From Dictyostelium firmibasis (lineage: Eukaryota; Evosea; Eumycetozoa; Dictyosteliales; Dictyosteliaceae): a DNA stretch of 45,000 bases. The notes beneath the pieces were generated by a model, which saw only the letters and a list, made by a program, of their open reading frames with translations, had not been told where the DNA came from and did no database searches. Position 1 is the stretch's first letter. Each line of letters begins with the position of its first letter. This document shows positions 14,013 through 26,842 of this stretch, piece by piece. The translations under genes and the position numbers were made by a program. The stretch spans positions 1,880,001 to 1,925,000 of the forward strand of contig CM069769.1 of the NCBI GenBank assembly GCA_036169595.1, written 5' to 3'.

Positions 14013-16248
14013 ATGATAAAATTAATTAATATTTTATCAATAATTTTAATAATATGTGGTTATAAAATAAATTCCATTATATGTTTTAAAATGATAACAC
14101 TAACAACTGGACCACCAAGTGATTTAGGTTGGAATAATATGATTAATCAAGGTAGAATTGGTGTAGCAAAAGCAATGAATATCGAAGATTCAAGATTATA
14201 TGTAGTTTCTGGAAGAAATGATACCTATGCTTTACTATTGCCATTGATTAAAACTGGTGAATTTGATTTAGTAATTTGTTCAAGTCTTGACCATGGTGAT
14301 GCATGTAAAGAAATTGCAACAATGTATGCCAATAGTACAACTATTAAAACTCAATTTCTTGTTAGAGGTAGTGGTGCACCAACAAATAATTTAATTCAAT
14401 TCACATACAACTATGCATCTGTTAATTATCTTAGTGGAATGTTTTCAGGTTTACAAACTAAAACTAATAAAATTGGATTCATTTCACCTGGTATTAGTGC
14501 TGGAGCATCCGATTGTTTTGTTTATGCTTTTTGGTTAGGTGCTAAACATGTTAATCCCAATATTAAATTCTATTATTATAATGTCGGTAGTTATTTAGAT
14601 AGGGATAAAGCTGAAGGTGCTGCCAAAAGTCTTATTAATGATTATGACGTTGATGTAATAGGTGATACATTGGATGATTTCACAGCTGGCAATGTCGCAA
14701 TTTCTCGTGGTAAATTTGCTATTGGTACCAATGGTTTCCCACAAAGAAATGTCTATGGAGAGAATGTAGTTTACACTTATGCCTACAATTGGACCAAATA
14801 TTTTATACCAATTGCATCTGCCGTTAAAAATAAAATTCCTCCATCTAAATGGTATGCTGATTTTAATAAAGATGAAAACCTTAGTCTATATGATCTTAGT
14901 TTTGGTTTCAAAGTTTCAAATGAGACCAAATTTCGTATTATCAACCAAACTCGTTCTTTTGCTTCCTATGTTAGAACTTTACATCCATACTTTTGTAACG
15001 AATATATGGAAGCTTACACCCAAAAGTATAATTTAACAAGACAACCAAATTCTACCAATTGTATAACTACAACAGGTTTTATTGCAATTGATCAACCAGT
15101 TGGTGATATGAATTTTTTAGGAAATTATACAATTACATTTTCTAATGTATGTTTTTTTTTCAAAGAAAAAATTAATAATAATAATAATAATTCTATAATC
15201 ATTTTTTTACTAATTTAATTTTAATTTTTATTTTTATTTTTTTAAAAAAAAAATAAAGGTTGAATTTCCAAGATCAATTCAAATTGGTTTTTCAATTGTA
15301 TCAGGATTATTAATTGGATTTGTAATTTTAATGATGATTGGTATTGTAAAATATCAAGATACACCATCAATTAGATCAGCAAGTCCATTTTTTTTAAATC
15401 TTACATTATTTGGTGGTATAGTAGTTTATGTTGGTATAATTATTTGGGTTTCACCAATTAGTACTCATCAATGTAATGCAAGATTTTGGTTGGTTACAAT
15501 TGGTTTTTCAACATTGATTGGTAGTTTAGTTGTTAAAAACATTAGAATTTGGTTAATTTTTGATAATCCGGAATTAAAGATTAGAACTATTACCAACAAT
15601 CAGCTATTTCCTTGGGTTGGTTTATGTTTGGTAATTAATACTGTACTAATGGCAATTATTACATCGGTTGGTGATTTAAAGGCTATTGAAGCTCAAGGTA
15701 TTGATTCATTGGGTAAATTTGAATATATGACAGTTTGTAAAATGAATAATATAGGTGCATCGGCATTGTATTCGATTTTGGCATATTTTGCTGCATTGTT
15801 ATTGATTGGTGTATTCATATCATGGAAAATTCGTATTGTTCATATCGAAGAGTTTAGTGAATGTACACCAATTGCTAATACATTGTATTCAATTAGTTTT
15901 TGTTTATTCGTTATTGTACCATTGATGATTTCACCACAAACCAAACAGTCCGAAACCATTATACTATGTGTTACTGGTCTTTTCATTGTAACAGGTGCTT
16001 TGTTGATCGTTTTCTCTCCAAAGTTTTGGAGAGTTTTCGTTAATGGTAAAGAAGGTTCAAATGAAATGTTCTCCCAAAGAAAACAATCTACTGTTGCAAC
16101 TGCTCGTGCTGAAAGTGCTGGTCGTGCTAATAGTTCAAATAGTTTAGGTTATTCAAAATCTAGTGGCCGTAGAGCTAACACTATTTCTAGCAGTGAAGGT
16201 TTCACTGATGACACTAATGAATCTTCATTGTCAAATGAAACTAAATAA
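14013..16248 (+). CDS. GrlX-type class C GPCR (BMP-like ectodomain plus 7TM)
   Basis: Two exons, 14013-15146 and 15259-16248, flank a 112-nt phase-0 intron (GTATGT...AAAG) and give 707 residues. Residues 1-24 are a hydrophobic signal peptide. Residues about 27-380 form a BMP/PnrA-like periplasmic-binding fold (TGPPSDLGWNN; NYLSGMFSGLQTKTNKIGFI) with several N-glycosylation sites (NDT, NST, NYT). From about residue 387 seven membrane helices follow (IGFSIVSGLLIGFVILMMIG first; a TM7-type helix ending FSPKFWRVF). The C-terminal tail of about 70 residues is Ser/Arg rich. Dictyostelium has many such metabotropic glutamate/GABA-B receptor-like (Grl) proteins, which sense ligands and signal through G proteins. 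The paralogue cannot be named from sequence alone. The start is the only ATG that places the signal peptide at the N-terminus. Confidence 0.9.
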
Positions 16249-17618
16249 GATTTTATGCTAACTCACTTTTTTTTTTTTAAAAAAAAAAAAAAATAAAATT
16301 TTTTTTTTAAAAAAAAAAGTAGTGTAGTTTTTCCCAGGTGAAATTTTAAAAAAAAAAATCAATATTTGGAACTTCTTCTAGATTTAATTTGGAATGTATA
16401 ATGAGAAAAAAAAAAAAAAAAAAAAAAAAAATCTTGTGATCTTTGCTCCAAAATGACTAAATTCTTAAGAAACTAAAATGGTAATTTTTGGTGATATTAT
16501 TGATTTGTTTCAAATAATAAAAATGAATAAAAAAAAAAAAAAAAAAAAAAAAAAATGAAATTTTTAATGGATTGTTTGAACATTGGGTCTTTTGTAATGA
16601 AACCATTCAAACCCAATTTTGAACATTGGGTAATTATAGAATATAAAACAATTATATCTGTATTTGAGTGAGTTTGATTGATTCGTTAGAATATTTTTTA
16701 ATTTTTAATTTTTTAAAATAAATAATCAATAAATAAAAAAAAGTTTGATATTATAAAGTGCACTTTTTATTTTTTAGAATTTCCATCATTTTCACAATTT
16801 TCACCAATTCCAGCTGATGTATCTGTACCATGGGTTTGTTGTAAACTATACATGGATTTACAATATTTGAATGAATTGGGTCTTAACTCTCTTTTATATG
16901 GTTCTTCAATTGTGGTTTTTTAATTTTTTTTACTATTCATCTTAAAATTGTGTATTAGGGGGTGAAAATAGGAGAAAAATAAAAATTAATTTTCATATTA
17001 AAAATTTATATATTTAATAATAAAAAAGATTAAAAACTATTGTTATATTTTTTTTTTTTTTTTTTTTTTTTTGAAAATTTTTTTTTTTTTTTTTTTGAAA
17101 ATTTTTATTTTTTTTTATTTTTTTTTTTTATTTTTTTTTATTTTTTTATTTTTTTTTAATTTTTTTATTTTTTTTTTTTTTAAATATATTTATAGGTGCT
17201 CTTACTACTACGTTTAGTAAAAACATTACCAAAAAATAAAATAAAAAATCAATATATAAAATAATCATCATTTTTTTTTCTATTTATTTTATTTTTATTA
17301 TTTTTTATTTATTTTTTTATTTTTTATTTTATTTTTTTTTTTTTTTTTGTTAAAACTCATTAACACACACCAAACACACACACATACACTCGTGTATATA
17401 TTTATTATATATTTATTATATAATATTTATAATATATCATTATTATAAACACATAAATATATTATAATCACATATTTTTAATCATATATTTATAATATTA
17501 ATAATTAAAAAATCAAAAAAAAATAAAAATCAAAAAAAAAAAAAGCAACAAAAAAAAAAAAAGCAACAAAAAAAAAAAAAAAAGCAAAAAAACAAAAAAA
17601 AATCAAAATATAGAGAAA
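16249..17618. other. Spacer between GPCR 3' end and Roco kinase start
   Basis: These 1.37 kb are mainly A/T runs. Three things stand out. First, at 16565-16631 an exact 14-bp direct repeat TTTGAACATTGGGT (16575-16588 and 16618-16631) lies around ACCCAA (16611-16616), which can pair with either copy. Second, a complex segment at 16777-16925 reads as protein-like on both strands. Third, a CA-rich box at 17361-17395 (ACACACACCAAACACACAC), about 230 bp upstream of the next start codon, is a likely promoter element of the kinase gene. A TATATT-rich stretch follows at 17395-17500. Confidence 0.5.
16777..16925. other. Complex island, possible small gene or exon, strand uncertain
   Basis: This 150-nt segment has much higher complexity and G+C than its flanks and host-like codons on both strands. 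The minus strand reads ...EEPYKRELRPNSFKYCKSMY... to a TAA at its low-coordinate end, but an in-frame TAA separates it from the ATG at 16940. The plus strand begins after a good acceptor (TTTTTTATTTTTTAG) and reads LEFPSFSQFSPIPADV... to a TAA near 16922, but no donor exon was found. It could be a small gene, a relic or an unassigned exon. I recognise no family. Confidence 0.3.
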
Positions 17619-20600
17619 ATGGAAATTTTAAATCTTTCTATAGAGTTTCATATACCAGATGGAAACACATTAAAAAAGATGGTTAGAGTTGACAATACAA
17701 CTAAAATTGGAGAGATGTCACGTTTATTACTTGATAAATTTGGTAGATCAGATTTCGAACCAGCCCAATTTCAATTAATCACCCCTCAAAAAGGTGCAAC
17801 AATCTCATTTCATGTGTTGTCAGATTTAAATAAATCATTATCTTCATATAATATAAAAAATAATGTAAATATATATATATATGTATATATAAACGAAAAC
17901 GAAATATCTTCATGACATTAATCCTTTTATATTTTTAAATTATCAATAGGATGAATTAATTTTTAAGAAAAGACAAAAGAAATCAAACCCAAGTAATGCA
18001 AAATTAGCATCAAAAAAGAAACCAGAAAGTATTTTTAAAACTTTGTTTTCAATGTCAACTTTAGAAATGAAATTAGGTGAAGATAAATCTGCTCCAGAAA
18101 TTTCAGAAGTTGAAAATCAAATCGATGATTTAGGTGTATTATTTAAAGCTTTAGAAATTTTAACAAATAGTTTTAATCAAAATAAAGGTAAAGTATAAAA
18201 AAAAAAAAAACTATGAAAGTACAAATTATTAACTTTTACCTATTTATTTATTTTTTTAAAAAAAGATATAGAAGATATAATATCATCATTTCAATATGTT
18301 GGTAACGAATCAGATATAGCGGATTTAATAAGGATTGTTTTATCAAATAATGATGGAATTAATAGTAATAACAATAGTAATAATAGTAATAATAATAATA
18401 ATAATAATAATAGTAGTAGTAATATTGGTATGTTAAATAGTGGTGGTAGTGGTAGTAATTTAGGTGTAACAACAGGTAATGGTGGAAGTGGAGGTTTTAA
18501 TGGTTATGGTAGCAATGGTAGTTATTATAACAATAATAATATTAATAATAATATTGAATTAACAGCAACACAAAAGAATCCTAAAGTATTGTGTAGTTTT
18601 TTATTACATTTACTTCAGATTATATTTTCACAAACTTCACTCACTTATTCATTGTACACTACTTATTTAAAGATAAATAACAACTCATCACCATCAAATA
18701 CCGATTTATCAAGATCAACTTATTTTTATGATATACCAGTAAAAAGTAGAATCATATTAAAACATATAATGTTATTTTTATATAATTTAACCCAAAGAGA
18801 TGCATCATTACTTGATTCACTTTCAAATATAATCGGTCCATTCATTTTGGGAAATGTATTATTAGATCCACCACCAGCACCACCATCATCAAACAACAAC
18901 ACATCACCACCAATTTCAAAATCAACATCAAACATTAATTTAAATGTATCAAATGCAAGTCAAAATAATTTATCAAACTCTGGAAATGGAGATGAAAGTC
19001 CAGATTTTCAATCACAAAATTTAGTTAAAAGTTATAATAGAGAGAATAGTGGTAACTCTTTGAATTCAATGTTACATCCAACATCACTTCCAAATACTAG
19101 CAATAATTCACAAGCACCACCATTGATCCAAGTAAGACAGGCAAGCACTGACTTTACAACCACCACCACCTCCACTTCAAGTGGTAATCTTAGATCATTA
19201 AGTAATACAGAGAATAGTTTATGTAAAAAGGTGGCAGTTGATTTAATTCAAAACATACCATTGTATTTATTATTTTCACATTTAAAGATTCAACAATTAG
19301 AGGGAGAGAAAATTCTCTTCTCAGCAGAGAATATATTCTGTGTAGACAAATGTAACTTTCCACCAAGTAAAGCAATGTTGGGTGAGATATGGGTGACCAA
19401 TTTTAGAATCATCTTTATTAATTCAAATTCAAATTCTTCAACTATACCTAATTCAACATCATCAAATTCGATTTCATCATTTGCTTCAACTCAAAATCTT
19501 TCAATTCTATCAATTATGACTTTGTTTGGAAGTTACAATGGTAATGGTAGCAGTGGTGTAACTAATGCAACTTTAAGTGGTGGTGGTTCAACTTCTTCCT
19601 CTTCAAACCAAAATACGCCAATAACAACTTCACCCATTCATACATCGACTAGTAGTACTGGAATTTTAAATCCAATAGGTGGTTCATTAACAACCTCTTC
19701 TTCAAATAATAGTAATATAAATAATTTAGTAAATAATAATAACAATAATTTTAGTAATAATAATAATAACAATAATAGTAATATAAATAAATTATCAACA
19801 TTAGATAATACAGAAATACCACTTTCAATGATATATAGATGGAAAATGGTAAAAACAGGTTCACTTTATGATAGTTTTAAAATCTATTGTAAAGATTTTC
19901 GTTGTAAAATCATTGGATTTCAAATAAATTCACATGTTTTGTTAAAGTTTAAAGATTTGTTAACAAAATGCTCAGTACCAACTTTGGATACTATTTTCGC
20001 ATACAATAGTAAAGAATCTAGCTTTAGTAATACCGAATGTTTTCCTGATCATTCTTTGTTACAAGAATACAATAGAATCGGTGTTTCCTGGGATCTTTGG
20101 AGAACCACTACCCAATCGAAACTTTGCGAACATTACCCACCAACTTCAGTTGTCCCAAAATCTGTAAATGATAATATAGTGGTAACTTCGGCTTACTATC
20201 GTAGTTATGGTTTCCCTGTTTTGGCTTGGTCTCATCCAACTCAAAAATCAAGTATTACAAGAGCGACCTCGCCAGAGGATCAAAATCATAATAGTAGCAA
20301 TTATTTATTGACTCCAAATTCACCAAATTCAAGTAGCACTAGTAATTTAGGTAATGGTAGTAGCACTGGTGGTAGATCAACAACCATTGACAATGGTCAA
20401 ACATCAATATCGAGAAATAGTGGCGGTAGTATTTCAACAACTCCATCTATACAATCACCAACACCAAATTTACCACCATCACAACATTCTTCAAGTTTAT
20501 TAATGTCACCACAATCATCGTCACCAAGAATGCATCAATCCATCAGCTCATCGAATATACCGCAGGTTTGTCAAGAGGATATTGATTTCTTGAGGGGAAT

Positions 20601-23600
20601 TTTAGATATAAAGAGTAGTAGCATGTTGAATGTATTCGATACAGGTTCAGGTGGTTCATATTCATCGACAATGATTGGTTGTCAAATTGAATTTTTAAAT
20701 TTACCACCACCCAATAAAGTGAGAGAAAGATTCAATAGATTGCTACATTTGCATTTAGGTAATCCTGACTCTGAGTGGTCAGAGACTATTAGATTCTTTT
20801 GGTTGGATCCTTTGAAACCAATTCTATCGGCAGCAATTAATATTGCAATGCATGTAGATCAAGGTAGATCAGTATTGATTCAAAATTCAAGTTCAGGACC
20901 AGACATAGAGTTACAGTTATCGAGTTTGGCACAAATATTATTAGATCCCTATTATCGTACATTGGATGGATTTAGAGTATTGATGGAGAAGGAATGGTTG
21001 TCATATGGTTATCCCTTCTCTAAACGTTGTCATCATAAAACTAGCGATGATGGTTTCTCACCAATCTTTATGCAATTCATTTTCTTGGTTTGGCAAATTT
21101 GGAAAGAGTTTCCAACTCATTTCCAATTCAATGAATACTATTTATTAACATTGTTGGACTATGTTTACAATAGTAGATTCGGTACATTTCTTTGTAACAA
21201 CTACAAAGAGAGAATGGAAAACAATGTTTACTCTTCAACCAAATCATTTTGGTCATTCCAACAACAAAACCAATCACGTTTTACAAATTTATTTTATCGT
21301 CCATCTGGTAATGTAGGCAATGGTAACAGTTCATCGGTTCAACATTTGAAATGTTTACGTGTTTTCCAAGATACAATGTGGAATGAATATTTCTTTAGAT
21401 ATTGTTTCAAATCTTCATTGGCAATCGAGCAATTTGAAGATAGAATTAAAGTTGCACTATTGGACATTGAAATGACCGTCAATAGTGCAATAACCTCCAC
21501 TGCAAATGCATTGCTACCATTCCTTGAGACTTTAGATCTCTCAAATCTTCGATTATATTACTTACCATCAGAGTCAACTCTATACCATTTGGTTGGACTA
21601 AGAGAGTTAAATCTATCGAAAAACAATCTAAACTCAATCTCTTGTAGTCTTTCAAGTCTAGTGAAATTAGAGAAACTATCATTCGAAGAGAATTCAATCA
21701 CAAACTTACCAATTGAAACAGTAGTACTTTTAGCAGAAAAGTTAACATCACTCACAGAGTTAAATTTATCATCGAATCAATTGATAGATTTACCAATTGA
21801 ATTTTCAATGTTTTCAAAATCATTAAAGAAACTACACCTAAAGAATAATAGATTCTCTGCCATACCAGAGGTTTTGGGAATGTTGGAGAATTTAATAGAA
21901 TTGGACCTCTCAGAATTAGATCTCTCCAGTTCAACAAATAGTGGTGTTAGTATACCAACAAAACTTTCAAAACTTTGTGTCCTAAATTTAAATCAAACTA
22001 GAATCGTTGAGTTACCAAAGGAGTTTGGTGACTTGAAATCATTGGAAAAGTTATACTTGGATTTCAATTCATTGGTAACCTTACCACATTCATTTAGACT
22101 ATTGAAAAATCTTGAAGAGTTATCTCTTAGCTTTAACTCAATGACCGAGTTACCAAGAGAGGTTTGTTTCTTGGTTAATTTGAAGAAACTTATGATTGAG
22201 GGTAATCAAATTCAATTCCTACCAAATGAAATCAGCCAATTATCGAAACTGATGGTTCTAAACGTTTGTAAGAATAAATTGGATTCATTACCAGCTTCAA
22301 TTGGTCAACTCTCTCAATTGGTTTCATTAAATTTAAATAATAATAGTCAACTGGTATCATTACGTCCAACTATGGGTCTATTGAGTAATCTAACTGAATT
22401 GAAATTGGAAGGTACTCGTTTAAAAACCCCACCACCTGAAATCGTCTCATTGGGATTAAAATCTATACTACTCTACTTGAAAGATCTTATCAAAGGTCAA
22501 GAACAATGTTACAAAATGAAATTGATGATAGTTGGCCAAGAGAATGTAGGTAAAACAACACTTTTGAAAACTTTGAAAGAGAAAAAGAAAAAAGCCACGC
22601 CTGGAGGGCCAAACATTTCAACTGATGGTATTGCAATTGATCAATGGGTTTTCTCATGTCTCTTTGAAGAACTTGATGAAACTAGTCAAAATGGTAGAAT
22701 GATTAAAAAGAAACAAGATATCACCTTATCAATTTGGGATTTTGCAGGTCAAGAAATCTACTATACAACCCATCAATTCTTTTTATCAGAGAGATCAGTT
22801 TATATTGTAGCTTGGAATTGTGCATTGGCAGAGGAAGAGAGTAGAGTTGAATTTTGGTTACAATCAATTACAACACGTGCAAAAGATGCACCAATTATTA
22901 TCGTTGGTACTCATTTGGACGATGTTAATAGAACCACAGCAAAGATGCAAAAGAAGAGAATGAAGGAGAAATATTTAACACGTTATCAAAATATTAAAGC
23001 CATTAAATTGGTTAGTTGTACCAGTGGTAAAGGCATAACAAGTCTACGTGAGAAATTAGAGGCATTAGTTCAATCCCAATCGAATATGGGTGAAAGTTTA
23101 CCAAGATCATATATGTTATTAGAGAATCTCGTAAAAGAGGAAACAAAGAAACGTATCATTCCAACCATTCCTTGGACAGAATTCATTCAAATGGGCACTA
23201 TTTGTACAATCACTGATGAAGCTGAGCTATTACGTGCCACAATGTTTTTGCATCAATTGGGTTCGTTGGTTTACTTCCCAAAGGAGCCTGGTTTAAAACA
23301 ATTTGTAATCTTGGATCCTCAATGGATTACAACAATGTTATCGAGTATCATCACCACCAAACATAGCTATGCAAAGGATGGTATATTAAATCATAAGAGT
23401 TTAAAACAAATTTGGAGACCACCACAATATCCAACAAACTTACATCCCCATTTAATCTCACTGTTGGAGAAATTCGAAATCTCCTATAACCTCTCACCCG
23501 ATTCAACTTCATTTGAAACAGGTACAAGCCTAATTCCATCATTGTTACTCAATGATAGACCTGCCATTTTCCCATCACTTTGGGGACCATTCAATCAATC

Positions 23601-26600
23601 AATTCGACAATTTGGTAGAGTCTATCAATTTGAATTCGTACCAAATGGTTTCTTTTCACGTCTAATGGTTAGAATATTAAATTTTGCACGTGTTGAAGCA
23701 AAATGCTATTGGAAGAACGGTATGATCCTACAACATGACGAGGAAACAATCTTTTTGGAGATGAATAATGCAAAGAAATCCTTGTCTTTCACAGTTAGGG
23801 GTGGCGCAAACTCAACTACATTATCACGTGATGTTATTGAAACTATTCAATCACTTTTGGATGACAGTTTCCAATTACCAACCTATGTGTTTGTACCATG
23901 TTTCCATTGTATCTTTTTGTCTTTGCCTCAATGTTATTATTTCCCATTGGATGTTTGTGAAAATGCCGCTGTAAAAGGTACAGGTTACCTCAAATGTCTT
24001 ACCTATGATGCAAATGTAAGAACCGATCTATTAGTGCCAGATTTAGTAATGTCAAACTTTACAGGTGCCAAAATTCCATTTGATCAGTTAATGATTGAAG
24101 AGATGATTGGTGAAGGTGGTGCTGCACTAGTTTATCGTGCACGTTGGCAAGGTCAAACCGTTGCCGTTAAAAAATTGAAAACCATTGAAAACTTGGATGG
24201 TCCAGTTGAAATCAATGATATATCACTCTCCAAAGCATTCAATGAATTCCGTAGAGAATGCTGGGTTATGTCAGAGTTGGAGCATCCAAATATTGTACAA
24301 TTAAAAGGTCTTTGTTTAGATCCCCTTTGTATCGTAACTGAATATCTACCACATGGTAATCTATATAGTTTCCTACATAAACCAGAGATGGAGTTTAGTT
24401 GGTTATTCAGATTAAAGGTTGCATTGGATATTTCTAGTGGTATGGCATTCCTTCACAGTAGTACTCCACCAATTATTCATAGAGATTTGAAATCACCAAA
24501 TATTCTATTGGCATCGATCAATGAAAATGCACAAACGATTGCAAAGGTTGTAGATTTTGGTCTATCTGGTTTACAACATACCATCACCAATAGAGGTGTT
24601 GAAAATCCTTTATGGCTAGCACCAGAGATTTTAAATAAAACCAAAGAAGCCTCTACTCAAACCGATGTCTATGCATTTGGTGTCATTTTATGGGAATTGG
24701 TCACAAGAAAGGATTATTTCGGTGATATTGGCTTCATGACATTAATCGAAGAAAAAGTAATAAGTGGTGAACGTCCAAAGATTCCAGAGGACTGTCCAGA
24801 AATGTACGCAAAGTTAATAGTGGAATGTTGGCAAAATGATGCATCCCAAAGACCAAAATTCTCAGAGATTGAGGATCGTTTAATTAAAATCGCAGAAGCC
24901 ATGTTCCCAGATATTCATCTTTCAAACATCTGTCAACAACAACAATCATCACCAAGTAAATCCTCTTCAACCTCACCATTAATTAAGCCATTAAATTTAT
25001 CAGCAGTGAATGAATTAGGTGAATCTTCAAATCAAACTCCAAAACACATTACTACTACTACCACCACTACTACCACTAGTGATCATAAGAGACAACTTTC
25101 AACTGATAGCAGTAGTAGTTATCGTAATAATAAATCAAGTCATGATACAATTAGTCATTCAACAAGTGTAGCATCAGATTTATTAGATATTGATAATACC
25201 TTAACAGTAGCAACAACACCAAGAAATAGATCAAAAACCAATGATGAAAATATAAATACTAGTAATGGCAGAGTTATAAATAACTCAATCAATAATAATG
25301 ATCAACCATTATCACCAAATTCACAGTCATATCAACCAATACAGCATACACAATCACAACAACAATTAGATAATATTGGATTAAGTGCATTACTTGATGC
25401 ATTACCAAACTCACCAACTGTTTCATCAACTGCCCCATCTACAACACCAACCAATAAAAAGGTTATGTATACATCGATAGTTGGTGACTCTGCAAGAACT
25501 AGAAGAGGTTCAGTTTCGATACAACCATTCCAAAATGAATTCAATAGAGAGTTATTACCAAATCAAGGTACAATTCAGTGTTTAGTAAAAGTTGGTAATG
25601 GCTATCAAGTTTGGGCTGGTACAGGTAATGGTTTCATCTCAACATGGAAAATCGAAGGTCAAGAGAAATACATTCAAAGATTATTCGAAGCCAATAAAGA
25701 CAAAAAGAGAATTCATTGTCTCTATCCCTATATGAACACTGTTTGGTGTGGTAGTGCTGATGATACAGTCACCATTTGGGACATTGATACCTACCAAAAA
25801 ATTAAATCCTACTCTGTTGAAGGTCCATCCTGTATAACTAGAGTTGGTAATACAATGTGGGTTGGTACTATCGTCAATACGATTCACATCTATGATTTGA
25901 AAAAGAAAACCAAATACAAGGGTAAGATTTCATTGGACTCCCCAATTGAATGTCTTTTGAGAAGAGATCAAGAAGTATGGGTTGCAACACTCGGAAATAT
26001 CGCAAGAGTTGACGTTAACTCCCTAAGAGTAGTTCAAATGATAAAGGCACATGACAAAGCTATTCACGCCATGATTCAAGTCGATGATCATGTTTGGACC
26101 GCTTCTTCTGATGGAACTATAAAAGTTTGGTCTTCAACTTGTCAATCTGTTCATACCATTGAAAATGCTCATTCCAGTAGAATCTTTACATTGGAGTTGG
26201 TTGGTGATTTCGTTTGGTCGGGTAGTTGGGATACAACCATCAAAATTTGGTCAACCAAAGATTATCATTTAGTCAGTGAAAACTCTGGTAAACATAAAGA
26301 TGCAATCAGTAGTTTTGTTTACATATCAAATGATCAACCATTACAAACCAATGAACGTCCAATTCAAAAACAAGTTTGGTCTGGTAGTTGGGATTCAAGT
26401 ATTTGTGTTTGGGCATTACCAAATGATACAATCTCTCGTTCAAATACAATCTTTAGTTCTGATTCTCAATTTAATTTAAATAGTAGTAGTAGTAATAATA
26501 GCAATTCAATAACAAATAGCAATAGTAATAATAATTTAAATGGTAATAATAATATAAATAATAGTAGTAGTAATAATAATAATACAAATAATAATGCTGT

Positions 26601-26784
26601 AAATAGTCCAAATCAAACATCTCAAAGTGCAGGTCAACTTGGAACAATTCATGAACAAACTTCACCAAATTCTGCAACACCGTTATCATGCACACCTCCT
26701 GGTAGTAAAGGTTTAATGCAAAGAAGAACCGTTTCTTTTATGAATGTTTTAGAAAGATTTTCAAATGATAAAACCAAAAAATAA
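17619..26784 (+). CDS. pats1: Roco family protein kinase, Pats1-type
   Basis: Three exons (17619-17864, 17950-18187, 18266-26784) give about 3000 residues. Order of domains: an N-terminal region of unknown fold; a myotubularin-like phosphatase region (about 510-1230); leucine-rich repeats (about 1248-1557); Roc GTPase with P-loop GQENVGKTT (Lys about 1591), DFAGQE (about 1653) and THLD (about 1713); COR (about 1770-2080); a TKL-type kinase (GEGGAA loop, Lys 2130, HRDLKSPN with Asp 2235, DFG 2258); and WD40 repeats (about 2597-2887) in a propeller. The phosphatase signature has Ser for the catalytic Cys (about 1036) and Ile for the Arg (about 1042), so it is probably inactive. Pats1 acts in cytokinesis. 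The symbol rests on the MTM-LRR-Roc-COR-kinase-WD40 architecture; another Roco paralogue of like layout is the alternative. The exon-1 start follows an A-rich leader. Ser/Asn-rich linkers are typical. Confidence 0.85.
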
Positions 26785-26794
26785 ATTTAAAATT

Positions 26795-26825
<31 letters not shown>

Positions 26826-26842
26826 TTGTTTATTTTTATGGA

